Source: Saprospiraceae bacterium (lineage in GTDB: Bacteria > Bacteroidota > Bacteroidia > Chitinophagales > Saprospiraceae). From it: a stretch of 64,000 nt of DNA. The stretch is taken from assembly GCA_020629515.1 (NCBI GenBank), contig JAHDDE010000013.1:1-64000 (forward strand). The letters run 5' to 3'. Below, piece after piece: positions 1-13,000 of this stretch (positions are counted from its first letter, which is position 1; each line of letters opens with the position of its first letter). The notes under the pieces were generated by a model that ran no database searches, was not told the origin of the DNA, and saw only the letters and a list, made by a program, of their open reading frames with translations. The position numbers and the translations under genes are program-made.

Positions 1-3000
1 TTAGACACCTTATCGAATGCGAATGGTTGTGATAGTATAGTGGTCTTAAACCTCAAAATAGAAGATTGTAATACCTGTGAAATAGATTTGAATCCTTTAG
101 AACCTATATGTCATTCTGACGGAAGTGTAGAGATTAAAGCCATTTTAAGTTATACTGATCCTTTAAGTAACACATTAAGTCTTATTAAAGGAGGCAAGAA
201 TGTAGATAATATTGATTTAACGCAGATTAGTTCTGGAGATACGATATGTTACCTCATTCCGACTGAGGAAGTCACTGATTCAGCACTATTGATGGTAGTA
301 GATTCTGCCATTTCTGATGACTATTTCTTTACCCCTTATTTTTCTGAATGGCATTATGATAATGTTGGGGGAGATACTCTTGAATTCTTTGAAATAACTG
401 CCCCTGCAGGACTTAACTTGGATAAATACACTGTATCTGTATATGATGATGATGGTAGAATAGATGCTACTTTGAAATTAAGTGGACTTGTTTCTTCTGG
501 GATCGGCAACTGTGGGTCCATCGCATTTTATAAAGAAGATATCTTTGAGCAAGCTTCACAATATTTTGAGAATTCTTTAAACGCATTAGCCTTATATGAC
601 GGTCAATCGGGCGAATTATTGGATTTTATATCTATAGAAGGAACCATACTTGCCATAGAAGGTGCTGCTATAAATCAAACAAGTCTTAATATAGGTAGTG
701 AGACCGCTTCCACACCTGTTGGCTTTTCACTGCAATTAGATAATGCTGGATGGTCAGATCCTAAATTGGCGACTCCAGATAACGTTAATGATAACTTGTC
801 TTGCTCATCTTTAAATTTGGTAGGAGATTGTTATGATGAAGCAATCTATTACATTCCTGATTGTGTTATTGACACTTTTGATTTGGCCTTGAAAAAATCA
901 GTTGCCGTAGGTTCGGCCTTTGATCTTGGAGATACTATTGCATATGCTATAGAAGTATTTAATCAAGGAAATGTAACGGCATACGATATTGTCGTTAAAG
1001 ATTATATTCCCGATGGACTTTTATATGATAGATCTATAAATGATCCAAAATGGTCTGTTGATACCACTTTTAATATGATCGATAGTTTAGAAGTTGGTTC
1101 TTCTACGATTGTTACGATCTATTTGATTTTAGATCCTGCTTATAGTGGCTTAGGTCCAATTATCAACTCAGCCGAAATCATTTTTGCCACGACTGCTTCT
1201 GGCACCTTATTCGATATTGATGACCCATTAGATGATATTGGTGGAGGTTCAGAAGAAATAGATGATTTAGTCGATGACAATTTATCAAGTGATGGACAAG
1301 ATGATTTTGATGTTGCTTCGATTTCTTTATGTAATTCATATAATATTACTGCGCCGATAATCAGTGATTTAGCGCTATGCCAAATCGAAAATCCAATAAC
1401 TTTTAAACCTGTAGCGTATCAGCTTCCTTCGCATTTATTTATTTCAGAATATATAGAAGGTCCAGTGGGCGAGAATAATAAATGTATAGAGCTCTATAAT
1501 GGAACGACAGAACCCATAAATATGAGTGATTATTCTCTGCGATTATATAATACTAATCCGAGAACAATTCCAAACCGAACATTAGGCTTATCAGGATTTG
1601 TGAAAGCAGGAGAGAGTTTTGTTATCTGCAATAATGATGCATTTTCTGATAGGGTTAATTTGGTAGATCAAGATGTTATTAATTTTAATGGAGATGATAT
1701 TGTAGAGTTAACTTATTTAGGTGCACCGATTGATATAATTGGTCGATTAGGCGAGGATCCAGGTACCAGTTGGAGTGACAATGGGGTATCTACTGCCAAT
1801 CAAGTTTTGATCAGAAAACCTAATGTTATTGCTGGAGATAGATTGGGTAATAATTCTTTTGACCCGAGTGCGGAATGGATTTCTTTGGGGAATTCTGACT
1901 ATACTAATTTAGGAAAGCATGATATTAATGAAATAGTTATTGATAATTTCAATTTTTATTCTAACAATCCTGCACATGGAGGCGTGTTACTCCAATCTGG
2001 TGTAGCTACTTTCGATACCTCAATTACTTTAGACGATAGTCCAGTATCTCTTTGGATTACTACGATGCCAATTGGGACTTCTTGTGAGTCTGATCCTAAA
2101 GAAGTTGTTCTTTCAATACATAATAATGCGAATAGTATAAGTTGTTTTGGGGAGGTTAATATTTCTGTTGATTCATCTTGTGGTATCGCTCATTATGGTG
2201 CAAGTCACTTAGTAGCAAGTGCTATCCCTGAAGAATTTATTAAGATACAGTATAAGACTAAAACTGGTGATATTATTGATCCTCATGATGTGTCTGAATG
2301 GATTGATGAACAAATCATTTTTGAGCTTACTGATGTTTGTACAGAAGCATCTTGTTGGGGATATGCAAATTTAAAGTCTTATATATTACCCGCCCCCGTT
2401 TTAGCATCCATTGATACTATCTGTTGTATAGATTTAGAAGAAGTCGAAAACTATAATTTTACACAAGATGCATTAGAGATTTTGAATGGGGGATGTTATG
2501 CTTCTCATACAAATCTCAGGCAAACTATAGAATATGAAGGAGGATTATGTGATACATCTCTGGTGACCTTCAACTATTATGCTTCGTTTAAGACTGAATT
2601 TGGCAAATTACACCAAACCGTCTACACAAAGAAAATTGCGGTACTTCCTTTAGACCTAAGTCAAGTGATCAATCCAGGAAGTACCCACCTATTTGATTCA
2701 ATTTCTTTGGCAGATACTATTCTTGTTGAAACTTGCTCGGATGCAGAATTGAGTCCAGCTTATGTGGCGCAATATTGGAGCTCACGCTTGGATCCAGGAG
2801 ATATGAACCATAATGGAACAAATGATGGGGTACCAATGGCTTATCCATTTATGATCAAAGATTCGGTCCTTGTGATCGATACTATTTTCGACATAGTGAA
2901 GAGTGAGGTTATTCATGAGGATTCGATGGTTCTCATAGATGGAGCTTGGGTAGTATTAGATATTGTGGATCATATAACAGATACATTGGTCAGTTATACA

Positions 3001-6000
3001 TCCCGTATGGTGCCGAATTATTTAGTATTCGATCCTAATCAGGAGAACACATGTAATATTAATGTGTCTTTCACTGATCATCATAAAAGGGGTTGTTGGG
3101 AGGATTCACAGATTTTAAGAACATGGAAAATAGTCGATTGGTGCTCTAAAGAAATAAGATCCAGTCAACAATGGATTATAAAAGCGGACAATCAGCCTCC
3201 AAGATTTAATATTTTGCCTGAGAATATTGAAATTATTGATGTAAACCAAGTACTGATAAATAATAAAGATACAGTCCTTTTAAATAGTATTAGTGAACAG
3301 ATCAATCAAGAAGAATTATTCAGAATTGTTGAAATTTCTGATAGCTATTCTTGTGATGGTAGTTTTATGGTGCCGAGGTTTGAAAAGCTAATTGATAATT
3401 GTACTAACTATGACAATTTGAAGTTTGTTTATAGTCATGAATTCGGTGATTTTCAATATTTAGGTAGCCAAACTCATATTATTTCAGGTCTTACATTGGG
3501 TTCTCATACGCTCGATATTACTGTAGAAGATCAATGCGGCAATATTGGTGCGCATCAGATGACAATAGTTGTGATAGATAAGGCTCCACCTGTCCCAATA
3601 TGCAAAGATAGACTGCATTACTCCTTTGTACATAACGAGGGGGCATCCTATTTTAATCAACTTGCAGTGGATATCTTGGCGCAAGATGCTTATGATGCAT
3701 GTGGGGATATTGCGTTAGTTATAGCGCGAAGGTTAGATAATAAATTTACTTGTCAAGGCGAATCGCTGCAATTTATTGGTTCAGATTACATCGAATTCTG
3801 TTGTGATGATATAGGTGCAGTGATTCCAGTGGAATTGACAATTTTTGACAATTTTGGTAACAGCGAAACTTGTGTCACAGAGATTCTTGTTGAAAATAAG
3901 CAAGAATCAACATATGAATGTGTTGACTTATATTCTAACTGTACTATTCCAACGGAAGATGAAATCTCTGATGCGATACGAAATATCTCACTGCCATGCG
4001 CAATTAATGAACTAAGTTATGACATACCTATTGGTGTAGATGGATGTGGAGGGGAAGAAAAATTAGGCGTATATGATACTGATGGAGATTTAGTTTGTGA
4101 GATCAGCATTTATTATTCTGGGGATACTTTAGATCCTTATTCAATAAAATGGCCTGTTCATTTCAATGGATTATCAGAATATGGCTTGTCAAGAAGTTGT
4201 TCAGGGGGGATATTTGTAGAAACTAACTCGCAGATACGACTCAATGGTGTATTAAATTGTTCTGGGCCTCTTGCCAGTACAGTTCCTGTCTGGGAAGAAA
4301 CATCCTGTTCCAATATCGCCTTAAGCTATGATTTAGATACATTTAATACCAAAGGATTTTGTCAGAAAATAATAAGAGAATGGACCATAATTGATTGGTG
4401 TACTTTTGATGAAAGTAATCAATCCATTTCTTCAAAGGCAGAACTTGAACTGGTGGATGACCAATTATTAGATCTTGAAAACCCAGACCAGCGAGGAATA
4501 TGGTATTCTTCGAGTATAAATGATGTTAGTTCGTGCGAAACGTCATCAATACTAACTGGCAAATCAGATTCTAAGTATTATAGATATCGCTCTGTATCTA
4601 TGAATGGAATTTATCATTACACACAAGAATTTGATGTGGTTGATGAAGTTAGGCCAGAACTTGTAGTCAGTAGTCAAGATACTTTATATGGAGAAGGTAA
4701 TAATACTAAGATTGACTCAAATCCGTGTACAGCGTACGGATCTATTACAGCATATGCATTTGACTTGTGTCAAGAAGGTAGCACAGATACAGTTAAAAAT
4801 TTACAGTGGAATATATCAGTGACCCTCTATAATGGAGAAGAAGTAATGTCACATGATGAATATGATGAAAATACAGATCAAGCGACAATTTATTTTGATA
4901 ATGTTCTAATGGGAAGTTATGCAGATATCGAATGGGCAGTCTTTGATGCATGCGGTAACTCCACAAAGGCCTTATCAACTGTTCGCTTCATCGATAGGAG
5001 ACCACCTGTACCATTATGCGAACAAACAATATATGCAGCGCCTAATGAAGAAGGATTTGTGGAACTATGGCCTTCAGATTTGGATTTATCATCATATGAC
5101 GAATGTGATGACCAACTCGAATATTTCCTTTCATTAGATGTGGAAGGGGCAATCATGGGATCTTCCCTCACATTAAGTTGCCGCGAATTTGATACTGAGG
5201 ACAATGGATTAAATGTAAGATTGATAGTTTTAGATAGCTATGGTAACAAAAGCTATTGTATTGTGCGTGTTTTCACATCCGTTTGTGAACCACATACTTT
5301 TGAGATAGAAGGATCGGTCTTTAATGTTGAAGGTGATGCAATTCCTAACTCTTCTATCTATGGAAAATCTTTCAGTGGGCATAACTCATTAAGTAATACT
5401 GATAACAATGGTAGATACACACTATCTACCTTGACTAAAGGACATCAGTATGAAGTATCTGTAGATAAGTCAGACCATTCGTTGAATGGGTTGTCTGCAG
5501 TTGATTTAGTATTAATTCAGAATCATATCTTAGGATTAATCGATATCAAAGATCCAGTATTGATTATGGCAGCAGACATTAATCAAGATGGTCGTATTAG
5601 CGCATTAGATCTATTAATTATTAAGAATAGATTATTGGGTATTGAAACTATAGAATGGTCAAATAAGCATTGGTATTTTATGCCAAATATAGAAGGAGTA
5701 ACACAGATGGATACTTCAATTAGACTGTATATTGATCGAGATATTGATAGTATTAATTTTGTTGGAGTTAAACTCGGAGACGTAAACGGGGATGCTATAC
5801 TGGATATTAATAAGTCGTATCAATCTCCAAATAAGTCAATCACTTTAAAAGCATCTGCGATAGGTAAATCTGGAAAATCGAGATTACATCAGATAGAAAT
5901 AGACTTAAGCTCATTAAGTACGGTTGGATTGCAACTATATGTTTCTCATGGATATGACGAGATTGTGGCAGTTACAGACCTAAAGGGGAGGGAGGTAGAT

Positions 6001-6477
6001 TGGAATGTTTATGGAAAAGATAAGCTAGGCATTGTTTGCCATTCACATCAAAGCGAAGTGTTGTCAGGAATAATTATAACAGCAACTGATGAGATCAAAA
6101 GATCGAATATTTATCAGCCTATGTCAATTGACCATTCATTTTTAAATTCTGAAATAGTGGATATCGATCTCAATTCTTATGATATTAAATTAGAGTGGGA
6201 GACAGAAGATGTAATTCGCAATAAGCTCTACCAAAATGATCCTAATCCATTTACTGAATTTACTAATATTGGATTTGACTTAAGCGAAAGCCAAGAAGTA
6301 GAATTACTTGTAATGGATATTACGGGTGAAGTATTTTATAGTTTAAAGAAGACCTTTGAACAAGGATATAATCAAATTTTAGTAGGATCCGACGATCTTC
6401 CAAAAAGTGGGGTATATTTTTATTCTATCAAAATAGATGAATTCTATCAAATAGGAAAAATGATGATAGTAAAATAA
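1..6477 (+). CDS. Giant secreted T9SS protein (5' partial), DUF11/lamin-tail/dockerin-like
   Basis: The reading frame is open to the first base of the window (LDTLSNANGCDS... precedes the GTG at 40), so the gene is cut at its 5' end; 2158 residues are visible. Numbering from base 40: a DUF11-type repeat (FDLALKKS...GNVTAYDIVVKDYIPDGL) at about 280-430; a lamin-tail-like domain (LFISEYIEG...CIELYNGT) at about 455-620; a CWGY module near 772; RxWxIxDWC motifs near 1027 and 1446; a dockerin-like pair at about 1816-1870 with a complete calcium loop (DINQDGRISALD); the GVKLGDVNGDA motif; a beta-rich cohesin-like stretch; and a type A T9SS sorting domain from about 2064 (QNDPNPF). It is probably a cell-surface or secreted adhesin or matrix protein. 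It heads a cluster of three paralogues. Substrate or partner is unknown. Confidence 0.9.
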   Translation, partial: LDTLSNANGCDSIVVLNLKIEDCNTCEIDLNPLEPICHSDGSVEIKAILSYTDPLSNTLSLIKGGKNVDNIDLTQISSGDTICYLIPTEEVTDSALLMVVDSAISDDYFFTPYFSEWHYDNVGGDTLEFFEITAPAGLNLDKYTVSVYDDDGRIDATLKLSGLVSSGIGNCGSIAFYKEDIFEQASQYFENSLNALALYDGQSGELLDFISIEGTILAIEGAAINQTSLNIGSETASTPVGFSLQLDNAGWSDPKLATPDNVNDNLSCSSLNLVGDCYDEAIYYIPDCVIDTFDLALKKSVAVGSAFDLGDTIAYAIEVFNQGNVTAYDIVVKDYIPDGLLYDRSINDPKWSVDTTFNMIDSLEVGSSTIVTIYLILDPAYSGLGPIINSAEIIFATTASGTLFDIDDPLDDIGGGSEEIDDLVDDNLSSDGQDDFDVASISLCNSYNITAPIISDLALCQIENPITFKPVAYQLPSHLFISEYIEGPVGENNKCIELYNGTTEPINMSDYSLRLYNTNPRTIPNRTLGLSGFVKAGESFVICNNDAFSDRVNLVDQDVINFNGDDIVELTYLGAPIDIIGRLGEDPGTSWSDNGVSTANQVLIRKPNVIAGDRLGNNSFDPSAEWISLGNSDYTNLGKHDINEIVIDNFNFYSNNPAHGGVLLQSGVATFDTSITLDDSPVSLWITTMPIGTSCESDPKEVVLSIHNNANSISCFGEVNISVDSSCGIAHYGASHLVASAIPEEFIKIQYKTKTGDIIDPHDVSEWIDEQIIFELTDVCTEASCWGYANLKSYILPAPVLASIDTICCIDLEEVENYNFTQDALEILNGGCYASHTNLRQTIEYEGGLCDTSLVTFNYYASFKTEFGKLHQTVYTKKIAVLPLDLSQVINPGSTHLFDSISLADTILVETCSDAELSPAYVAQYWSSRLDPGDMNHNGTNDGVPMAYPFMIKDSVLVIDTIFDIVKSEVIHEDSMVLIDGAWVVLDIVDHITDTLVSYTSRMVPNYLVFDPNQENTCNINVSFTDHHKRGCWEDSQILRTWKIVDWCSKEIRSSQQWIIKADNQPPRFNILPENIEIIDVNQVLINNKDTVLLNSISEQINQEELFRIVEISDSYSCDGSFMVPRFEKLIDNCTNYDNLKFVYSHEFGDFQYLGSQTHIISGLTLGSHTLDITVEDQCGNIGAHQMTIVVIDKAPPVPICKDRLHYSFVHNEGASYFNQLAVDILAQDAYDACGDIALVIARRLDNKFTCQGESLQFIGSDYIEFCCDDIGAVIPVELTIFDNFGNSETCVTEILVENKQESTYECVDLYSNCTIPTEDEISDAIRNISLPCAINELSYDIPIGVDGCGGEEKLGVYDTDGDLVCEISIYYSGDTLDPYSIKWPVHFNGLSEYGLSRSCSGGIFVETNSQIRLNGVLNCSGPLASTVPVWEETSCSNIALSYDLDTFNTKGFCQKIIREWTIIDWCTFDESNQSISSKAELELVDDQLLDLENPDQRGIWYSSSINDVSSCETSSILTGKSDSKYYRYRSVSMNGIYHYTQEFDVVDEVRPELVVSSQDTLYGEGNNTKIDSNPCTAYGSITAYAFDLCQEGSTDTVKNLQWNISVTLYNGEEVMSHDEYDENTDQATIYFDNVLMGSYADIEWAVFDACGNSTKALSTVRFIDRRPPVPLCEQTIYAAPNEEGFVELWPSDLDLSSYDECDDQLEYFLSLDVEGAIMGSSLTLSCREFDTEDNGLNVRLIVLDSYGNKSYCIVRVFTSVCEPHTFEIEGSVFNVEGDAIPNSSIYGKSFSGHNSLSNTDNNGRYTLSTLTKGHQYEVSVDKSDHSLNGLSAVDLVLIQNHILGLIDIKDPVLIMAADINQDGRISALDLLIIKNRLLGIETIEWSNKHWYFMPNIEGVTQMDTSIRLYIDRDIDSINFVGVKLGDVNGDAILDINKSYQSPNKSITLKASAIGKSGKSRLHQIEIDLSSLSTVGLQLYVSHGYDEIVAVTDLKGREVDWNVYGKDKLGIVCHSHQSEVLSGIIITATDEIKRSNIYQPMSIDHSFLNSEIVDIDLNSYDIKLEWETEDVIRNKLYQNDPNPFTEFTNIGFDLSESQEVELLVMDITGEVFYSLKKTFEQGYNQILVGSDDLPKSGVYFYSIKIDEFYQIGKMMIVK

Positions 6478-7011
6478 TATTGCAACTATTTATTAAATAG
6501 AATCTAATGTATTGTTATTACAATCGAATAAATTATAAATGTTAACATATTCGTGAATTTAATTATGTAGACGATTTGTAATATTCAATTTATTTAACAT
6601 ATATTTACACTATCTCATTTCGTTATAAAAGGTGTTATTTAGGGTGGAAGCAATTCCGCCCTTTTTTATATCCATATTTTAAGGAATCAATTCTCTCTAC
6701 TCAGTCGGTTATTTTAGGCCCTTCATTTTGATTATAATTTTATAATCTTGTTACTACTTGAACCCCTATTCTACTAATAAAATATTTTTAAATTTTTGGA
6801 TAATTTCTGTTTTTATCGATACATATGATAAAAATCTTCAATTTTTTTACAATTTTAAATTACGACTATTTTCAAATTGTAAGTAATTGATTATCAATAT
6901 AATGAGTTAATATTTTTTCAATATTGTTCAATGATATTATAATAATTTATATGTGATAATGATTTTGGCTCAATACTTGGCTTTCAATGCGTGAGGTAAA
7001 ATATCTATTTC
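6478..7011. other. Intergenic region between giant paralogues 1 and 2
   Basis: 534 bases with no credible gene. A rho-independent terminator sits at 6641-6667. The rest is very AT-rich. The sequence TGATTTTG about 50 bases before the next gene is one base from the TAnnTTTG -7 consensus and may mark its promoter, but no convincing -33 element accompanies it. Confidence 0.6.
6641..6667 (+). terminator. Rho-independent terminator after giant paralogue 1
   Basis: A nine-pair stem (AGGGTGGAA 6641-6649 with TTCCGCCCT 6654-6662, one G-T pair) closes a GCAA tetraloop and is followed by a T-run to 6667. Confidence 0.75.
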
Positions 7012-10000
7012 ATGCGAAAAGCAACCACGCCGAATTGGCGAGAAAACAAGAACCGAACTAAAATCCAAAAATCGATGAAGAATTCACGATTTAACCGAGC
7101 GCTCTTTGTGCTCTTTTTGAGTTTGTCCTTTTTCCAATATGGGCAAGCGCAAATGATAACAGACACGATCACATGTAACTGTTCTGACGAAGGGTCCAAA
7201 GTATTGGATAGCATTATAATAACAGCACCTACTGGTCAGACATGGTTTATCACTGATTATTCTGGTAAGACATTGATTCCTGATAGTACATTGTGGCATG
7301 CAGCTGATGAAAGTATTTCAGAAGGTTATTACTTAGCACCTGATGCTATATATCAACCTTTAGATACTTTAGTCGAATCGCCAGCTGGATCAGGGCGCTA
7401 TGTATTCTATAGTTATCGTCAGCCAAATGTGCCATTCACAGGTATCACGTTTAACAATACGACAGGAGATGGCCCGTTAGTGGCGTCATACCCACTTTGT
7501 TCTCCAGATATGGGGGGCATTATGGGCATGGATACTGTTTGCCTTTCTCCTGGGATGTCATTTAATTATCAAATAAATGGCATATTAGCTGCCAACGTAG
7601 CAGGTGCTTCATGGAGCATAACTGGAGATTTACCTACTGGTAGTGGTAGTGTTTTTAGTGCCGGAACCGGAGCCAATATTAATGTTAATTGGATAACACC
7701 TGGTAATTTTAATATTGCAGTGAATGGGACAACCACCTCAAATTGTCCTATAGATGCTTCAATAGATGTTCATGTTATAGATACCAATTACGAAATAGTA
7801 GGACCAGCTTTTGCCTGTGAGAATGGAGATACCACTTTATTCAGTGTGTCAGCTGATATTTTATCAACATACGATACGATTTATTGGGAGATATTAGATG
7901 CCCCAGGGGTTTTCGTCTCTGACTCTAATGATGTCAATGAAGTTATGATTGCCTGGGATATGGGGCCAGCTACTGCAAGGGTTGTTTTTACCGCAGAGGA
8001 AAACTCAGGAGCGATGTGTACTGTAACAGATACTGTTGTGGTGTCTATTACAGATGTTTTAGGAGCTAGTATAACTGGAGATGATTTATTCTGCATAGGA
8101 GATATTGGTTCTTTTAGTGCTTCTGTCAACAATTTAGATACTATCCTTTGGTCTATGACATCCACAGGAAACTCTTTTATAGGGGATCCGAGGACTACAG
8201 CAATCGATATTGCTTTTAACGAAGCTGGTTTAGATACGATTTATATAGAGGGTGTAACTATGATGGGATGTGCAGTAAGAGACACTTTGATCATAGATGT
8301 GAAGGATTCTGATGTGATGCTTATGGGTGATGTGGATGTTTGTCTTGGAGAGTCAGTCACCTATTCCGCAAGGTATTCAGATGGTTCATTGGCTACTTTC
8401 TCTAATCTGACATGGGAGGTTACTCCTATGATAGGAGATATGGATACTACTTTAATTAAATCCGATCCATCCGGCCCATTTGACTCATTGATGGTCAATT
8501 GGAATACAGTAGGGAATTACCAAATCATTGTAAATGCAATGACTGGTGATAATTGTATGTTAGCAGATACTATTGACGTGTCTGTTCAGGATACAAATTA
8601 TTTAATATTAGGGCCGAGCATGGCTTGTTTCTTGGATCCTGCAGAATATGTCATCGTACAAGCTGCTGACAGTAGTGATGCGATATCAAATCCAGTTATG
8701 TGGTCTATTATGAGAGGCCAGATTGGAGGATCATTCACTGAAGAAGTGAGTATGATGAGTAATGATACTATATCGCATGGCTTCTTTTTAGGGACTTTCA
8801 GTGATCCTAATGTTACATATATGGTTATCGCATCAGGTACTTCTGATAATGGATGTGCTTTTGCCGATACAATGATGGTAGATGTTTTAGGGCGTAGTGA
8901 TCTAAGCATTGACGGTCCTGACGAATTGTGTTCAGGAGCAAGAAATGCTACTTATTATGTCAATATTCCTGATACATTATTTGATGGTACACCTGTTTGG
9001 GATGTGAGATATGCTAATGGTACCCCATTATCGCCTGGATTTTATACGGGTAATAACGATAGCTTAACGATAGAGTTCCCAAGTGGTGTGGACACATTTG
9101 ATATATCATTATCTGCATCAATCATGGGTGCGGCATGTGATCCTATGATATCTTCTAAGCGTGTCATAATTAGTGATACTATTGGGTTTATTACGCCGGC
9201 CATTGATACAGTTTGCTTAGATGTTGATCCTGCAGTATTTGTGCTCAACGTGGATAGTACCAATGTAGATGCTGGATTAGTGTTTAGTCTTTTTAGTGCA
9301 AGTACTAATGCATTTATACAAGAATTGCCAAGGACGAGATCAGGAGCCTCTATTGCTGCGGCTGCAGCTTTTCCTGGTGCGGGCCAATACATTATCAGAG
9401 CCAATGGATACACGCTTGAAGATTGTGTGATAGATGAAGAAATAATGGTGACCGTTAAGGATACCAACTATATAATAAGTGGAGACCCTCAGGTTTGTGT
9501 GGGGGATACTATGTCTTTCGAGTTTTTACAAGGTTGGGACAATCAGCCTGTAGGAGATTTAGTAAATGGAGACTCTGTTCAATGGTCTTTTGCATTTAAT
9601 GGTGGGGCTCTATTTGCTTTAACAGGAAGTGGGTCTGGTATGACAAGTGGAGCAGCTGCATTCTATTCAGCTTTCAGTGCAGGTAGTAGTTCAATCGATG
9701 TGGCTTTTGATTCTATTGGTTCTTATCAATTGTTTGCCTCAGCGACAACAGATTGTGGCGATTGTGATGTGGATGCAGTATTTGATTTGATCGTACGAGG
9801 TTCTGAGTTTGCGCTATTAGGACCAGAAATGATCTGTAATAATACCCCAGGTGTTTATCGCATAGCCAATGTAGATTCTTCGGCTATTATTGATTTAGTT
9901 GCTGACAGTACTACTTGGACATTAGCATCTGGATTAACTGGCCAATTTACTGGAGCATTGAATGCGGATTCTATAACGATCAACTGGAGTCGAATGGGAG

Positions 10001-13000
10001 TTTTTACTTCTATCAATGATACACTCTATTTCAGCGGACAGACGAATGATGGCTGTGTAGTTAGAGATACGCTACCGATAGTTATAAACTCTAATGACTA
10101 TATGCTTATGGGGGATGGAGAAGTTTGTGCTGGAGCACCAATAGCCCTAAGTCTTGTTAACGAGTTTGACTCGACGATGGTAGCAGGAGTCTCTCAACTT
10201 ACATGGATTATAAATGGTACTGATACTGTGATTACTCCATCGCTTTCCACTCTTGATAGATTAGATATGGCAGGTACAATTACTACATGGCCTTCTGGCG
10301 GAGTGTATAGTATACAAGCTATCGGAGCCAATAGTTCAGGTTGTTTGATTAGTGAGATGATTGATATCACTGTATATGATGCGGCCAATATCATGATACA
10401 AGGTGACCTAAATACATGTTTAGGTACAGTCCAGAATCCGACTGATCCAGACGTATATAGTTTAAATATTGATCCTGCTCAATTAACTTCTGTGACTTGG
10501 GAGATCATACCTTATGGAGCATTTCCTCAGCCTGATCATAATGGTCTGACAGGTAATTCTTTGACTATTACACAGTGGAATAGTTCAGGGCATGTAGGAC
10601 CGAACATAGCAGATTATCGAATTAAGGTTACAGGTACTACATTGGGAGATTGTGCTTATGCAGATTCTGTTGATGTGATTATCATACCGACAGGAGAGGC
10701 GTTCTCAATGATATGTAATAACAATTTAAATATTACTCTACCTAATTCTTGTGAGCTATTGCTTACTCCAGATATGATATTGGAGAATTGGGAGGACTAT
10801 AACATACCTGCAGATCAATTTGAAATAACTGTAAAAGATCCAGAAACAGGTATTATGATCTCAGATCAAGGAATTGTAGATGGCTCATTATTAGGAAAAC
10901 AAGTTGAGGTTGAAGTGAGACATGAATGTTCAGGGCAAACTTGTTGGGGATATGTCACACTTGAAGACAAAAATATCCCGGCCTTAGTGTGTGGCTCGGA
11001 TACAATAGCTTGTGATGGGGTCACGGATCCTGGATTAATGGATTTTAGTGGATTCAGAATTGCGGGATATCCAGTGCCAGATACAATTGGTGCTACCGTT
11101 ACTCCAGTTGGTGGGCAGTCTAATACATTCATAGTCAGGGGATTAGAAAAATGTGGGGATGCAACTTTGACATTTTCAGATAGGATAGAAGAAGAAATCT
11201 GTACTGGAAACTTTGGTACATTGATATACCGAGATTGGACTATGACAAATCAGTCTGGCTTATCAACAAGTTGCACAGATACGATTAAAATAGAGCGACT
11301 GCATATCGATACATTCATTAATATGTTTGCTGATCTGTTACAAGACAAATCATTTGAATGTGGTGAGAATGTTGATGGATTTGCCAATCCTAACTTTGAC
11401 TTAGATGAATATTGCTTTAACATACAATGGACGTCGAGTGAGGTAACTTCTAATCTTTGTAATGGAAATGACAACACTTATACTACAACTAAGACATGGA
11501 CCATATTGGATTGGTGTTCTGGGGTAGTAAGAAATCTGAGTCAGACTATCACTGTAGATGATAATACAGCACCCACAGTCAATCTCAGAGGAAATGACAT
11601 TAATACGGAAGCCAGTGAAGATTTCTGTTTTGGTATTATAGAATTAGACCAAAACGATATCTCCATTAGTGATCCAAGTTTATGTTCAGATATTGCCTCA
11701 GTACGAGTTAGAATTTTTGAAGATAACCCAACAGGTCAATTGATTAAAGAACAGTCGTACACGGGCAACTTTACTTCCATAATCATTTCAGATCCAAATG
11801 TCTTATTTGATTTGAGCAAAATATTTATCAATGTTGAGGCAACGGATCAATGTGGTAACATAGGAGCTGATACGATCTCCAGAATGGTTATCGTTGATGA
11901 CAACATCATGCCCACAGCGTCTTGTGATGATATTATCACTGTCAATCTGAATGATGAAGGTTGGGGATTAGCGAGCTATCAAGCTTTTGATAGAGGAAGT
12001 AATGACAATTGTGGACCAGTAGACATCTGTATCACGAGAATGGATGATTTAGAAATTTTTGAAGAGCTGGATTCCGACAATGATGATCTCGTACCTTATG
12101 CAGATTTTTTGAGTGCCTTAATGAATGATTTAAGAGAGGGTACTAATTACTCAGATAAGACAATCTTATTTAGAGGAGAAGATTATTTACATAAAGATAG
12201 CCTTTGTACTAATCGGCTTAAGTTTGAATGTGCCGATGCTATGGAGTCATTCTTAGGCAATAATGTCTTCGTTCAGATGACAGTTACTGATGTTAATGGA
12301 GAAAGTAGCACTTGTACTACAGAAGTAGAAGTTAGAGATAACGGAGTGGTAGAAGAAGTGGTAGTTGTGACTGGTGATATTCAATTGGATTGTGGGTCAG
12401 ATTATTCACAATATGTACCATTTGATGGAGATCAAACTGTTAGATTCTTAACTAACTGCGGTATTCCTATCGCCCCTAATTATTCTATTGATACATCAGG
12501 ATTAAGTAATTGTGGGGCAGGAGTCATAACAAGAACTTTTACTGCTACAGATCAGGCTGGGGGTGTCTTTACACATGTTCAGACCATAACAATAGGTAGT
12601 GATAGTGACTTAATTAATCCAGATAATATTGCAGGATTCTGGCCTCAAGACTTCGAGGGAGCAGGTTGCCCAGGTTCGGCAATTCATCCTGATAATTTGG
12701 CATCACAATATTTGCCAAATTTTGATCCCACTAATTACCTGTGTAGCCAGGCGGACCTATACCATACAGATTTAGTATTTAGAAATGTAGAAGGATATTG
12801 TGCTAAAGTATTAAGAACATGGACTTTGGTCGATTGGTGTCAGATGAGTGATAATGATCCAGATGCTGGAATGTGGGAGTATGTGCAAGTGTTCAAATTG
12901 ACAGATGAAGATGCTCCGATTATACAAGCGAGTGCAATTGAAGAAAGAGCAACATCTAACGCAGGAAGTTGTAGCGCATTTGTTTCACTTGAAGTAACAG

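Noticed and set aside
9042..9467. A 141-codon frame antisense to the second giant gene
   Set aside because: Long antisense frames are expected opposite biased coding sequence; it has no domain, signal or ribosome-binding features.
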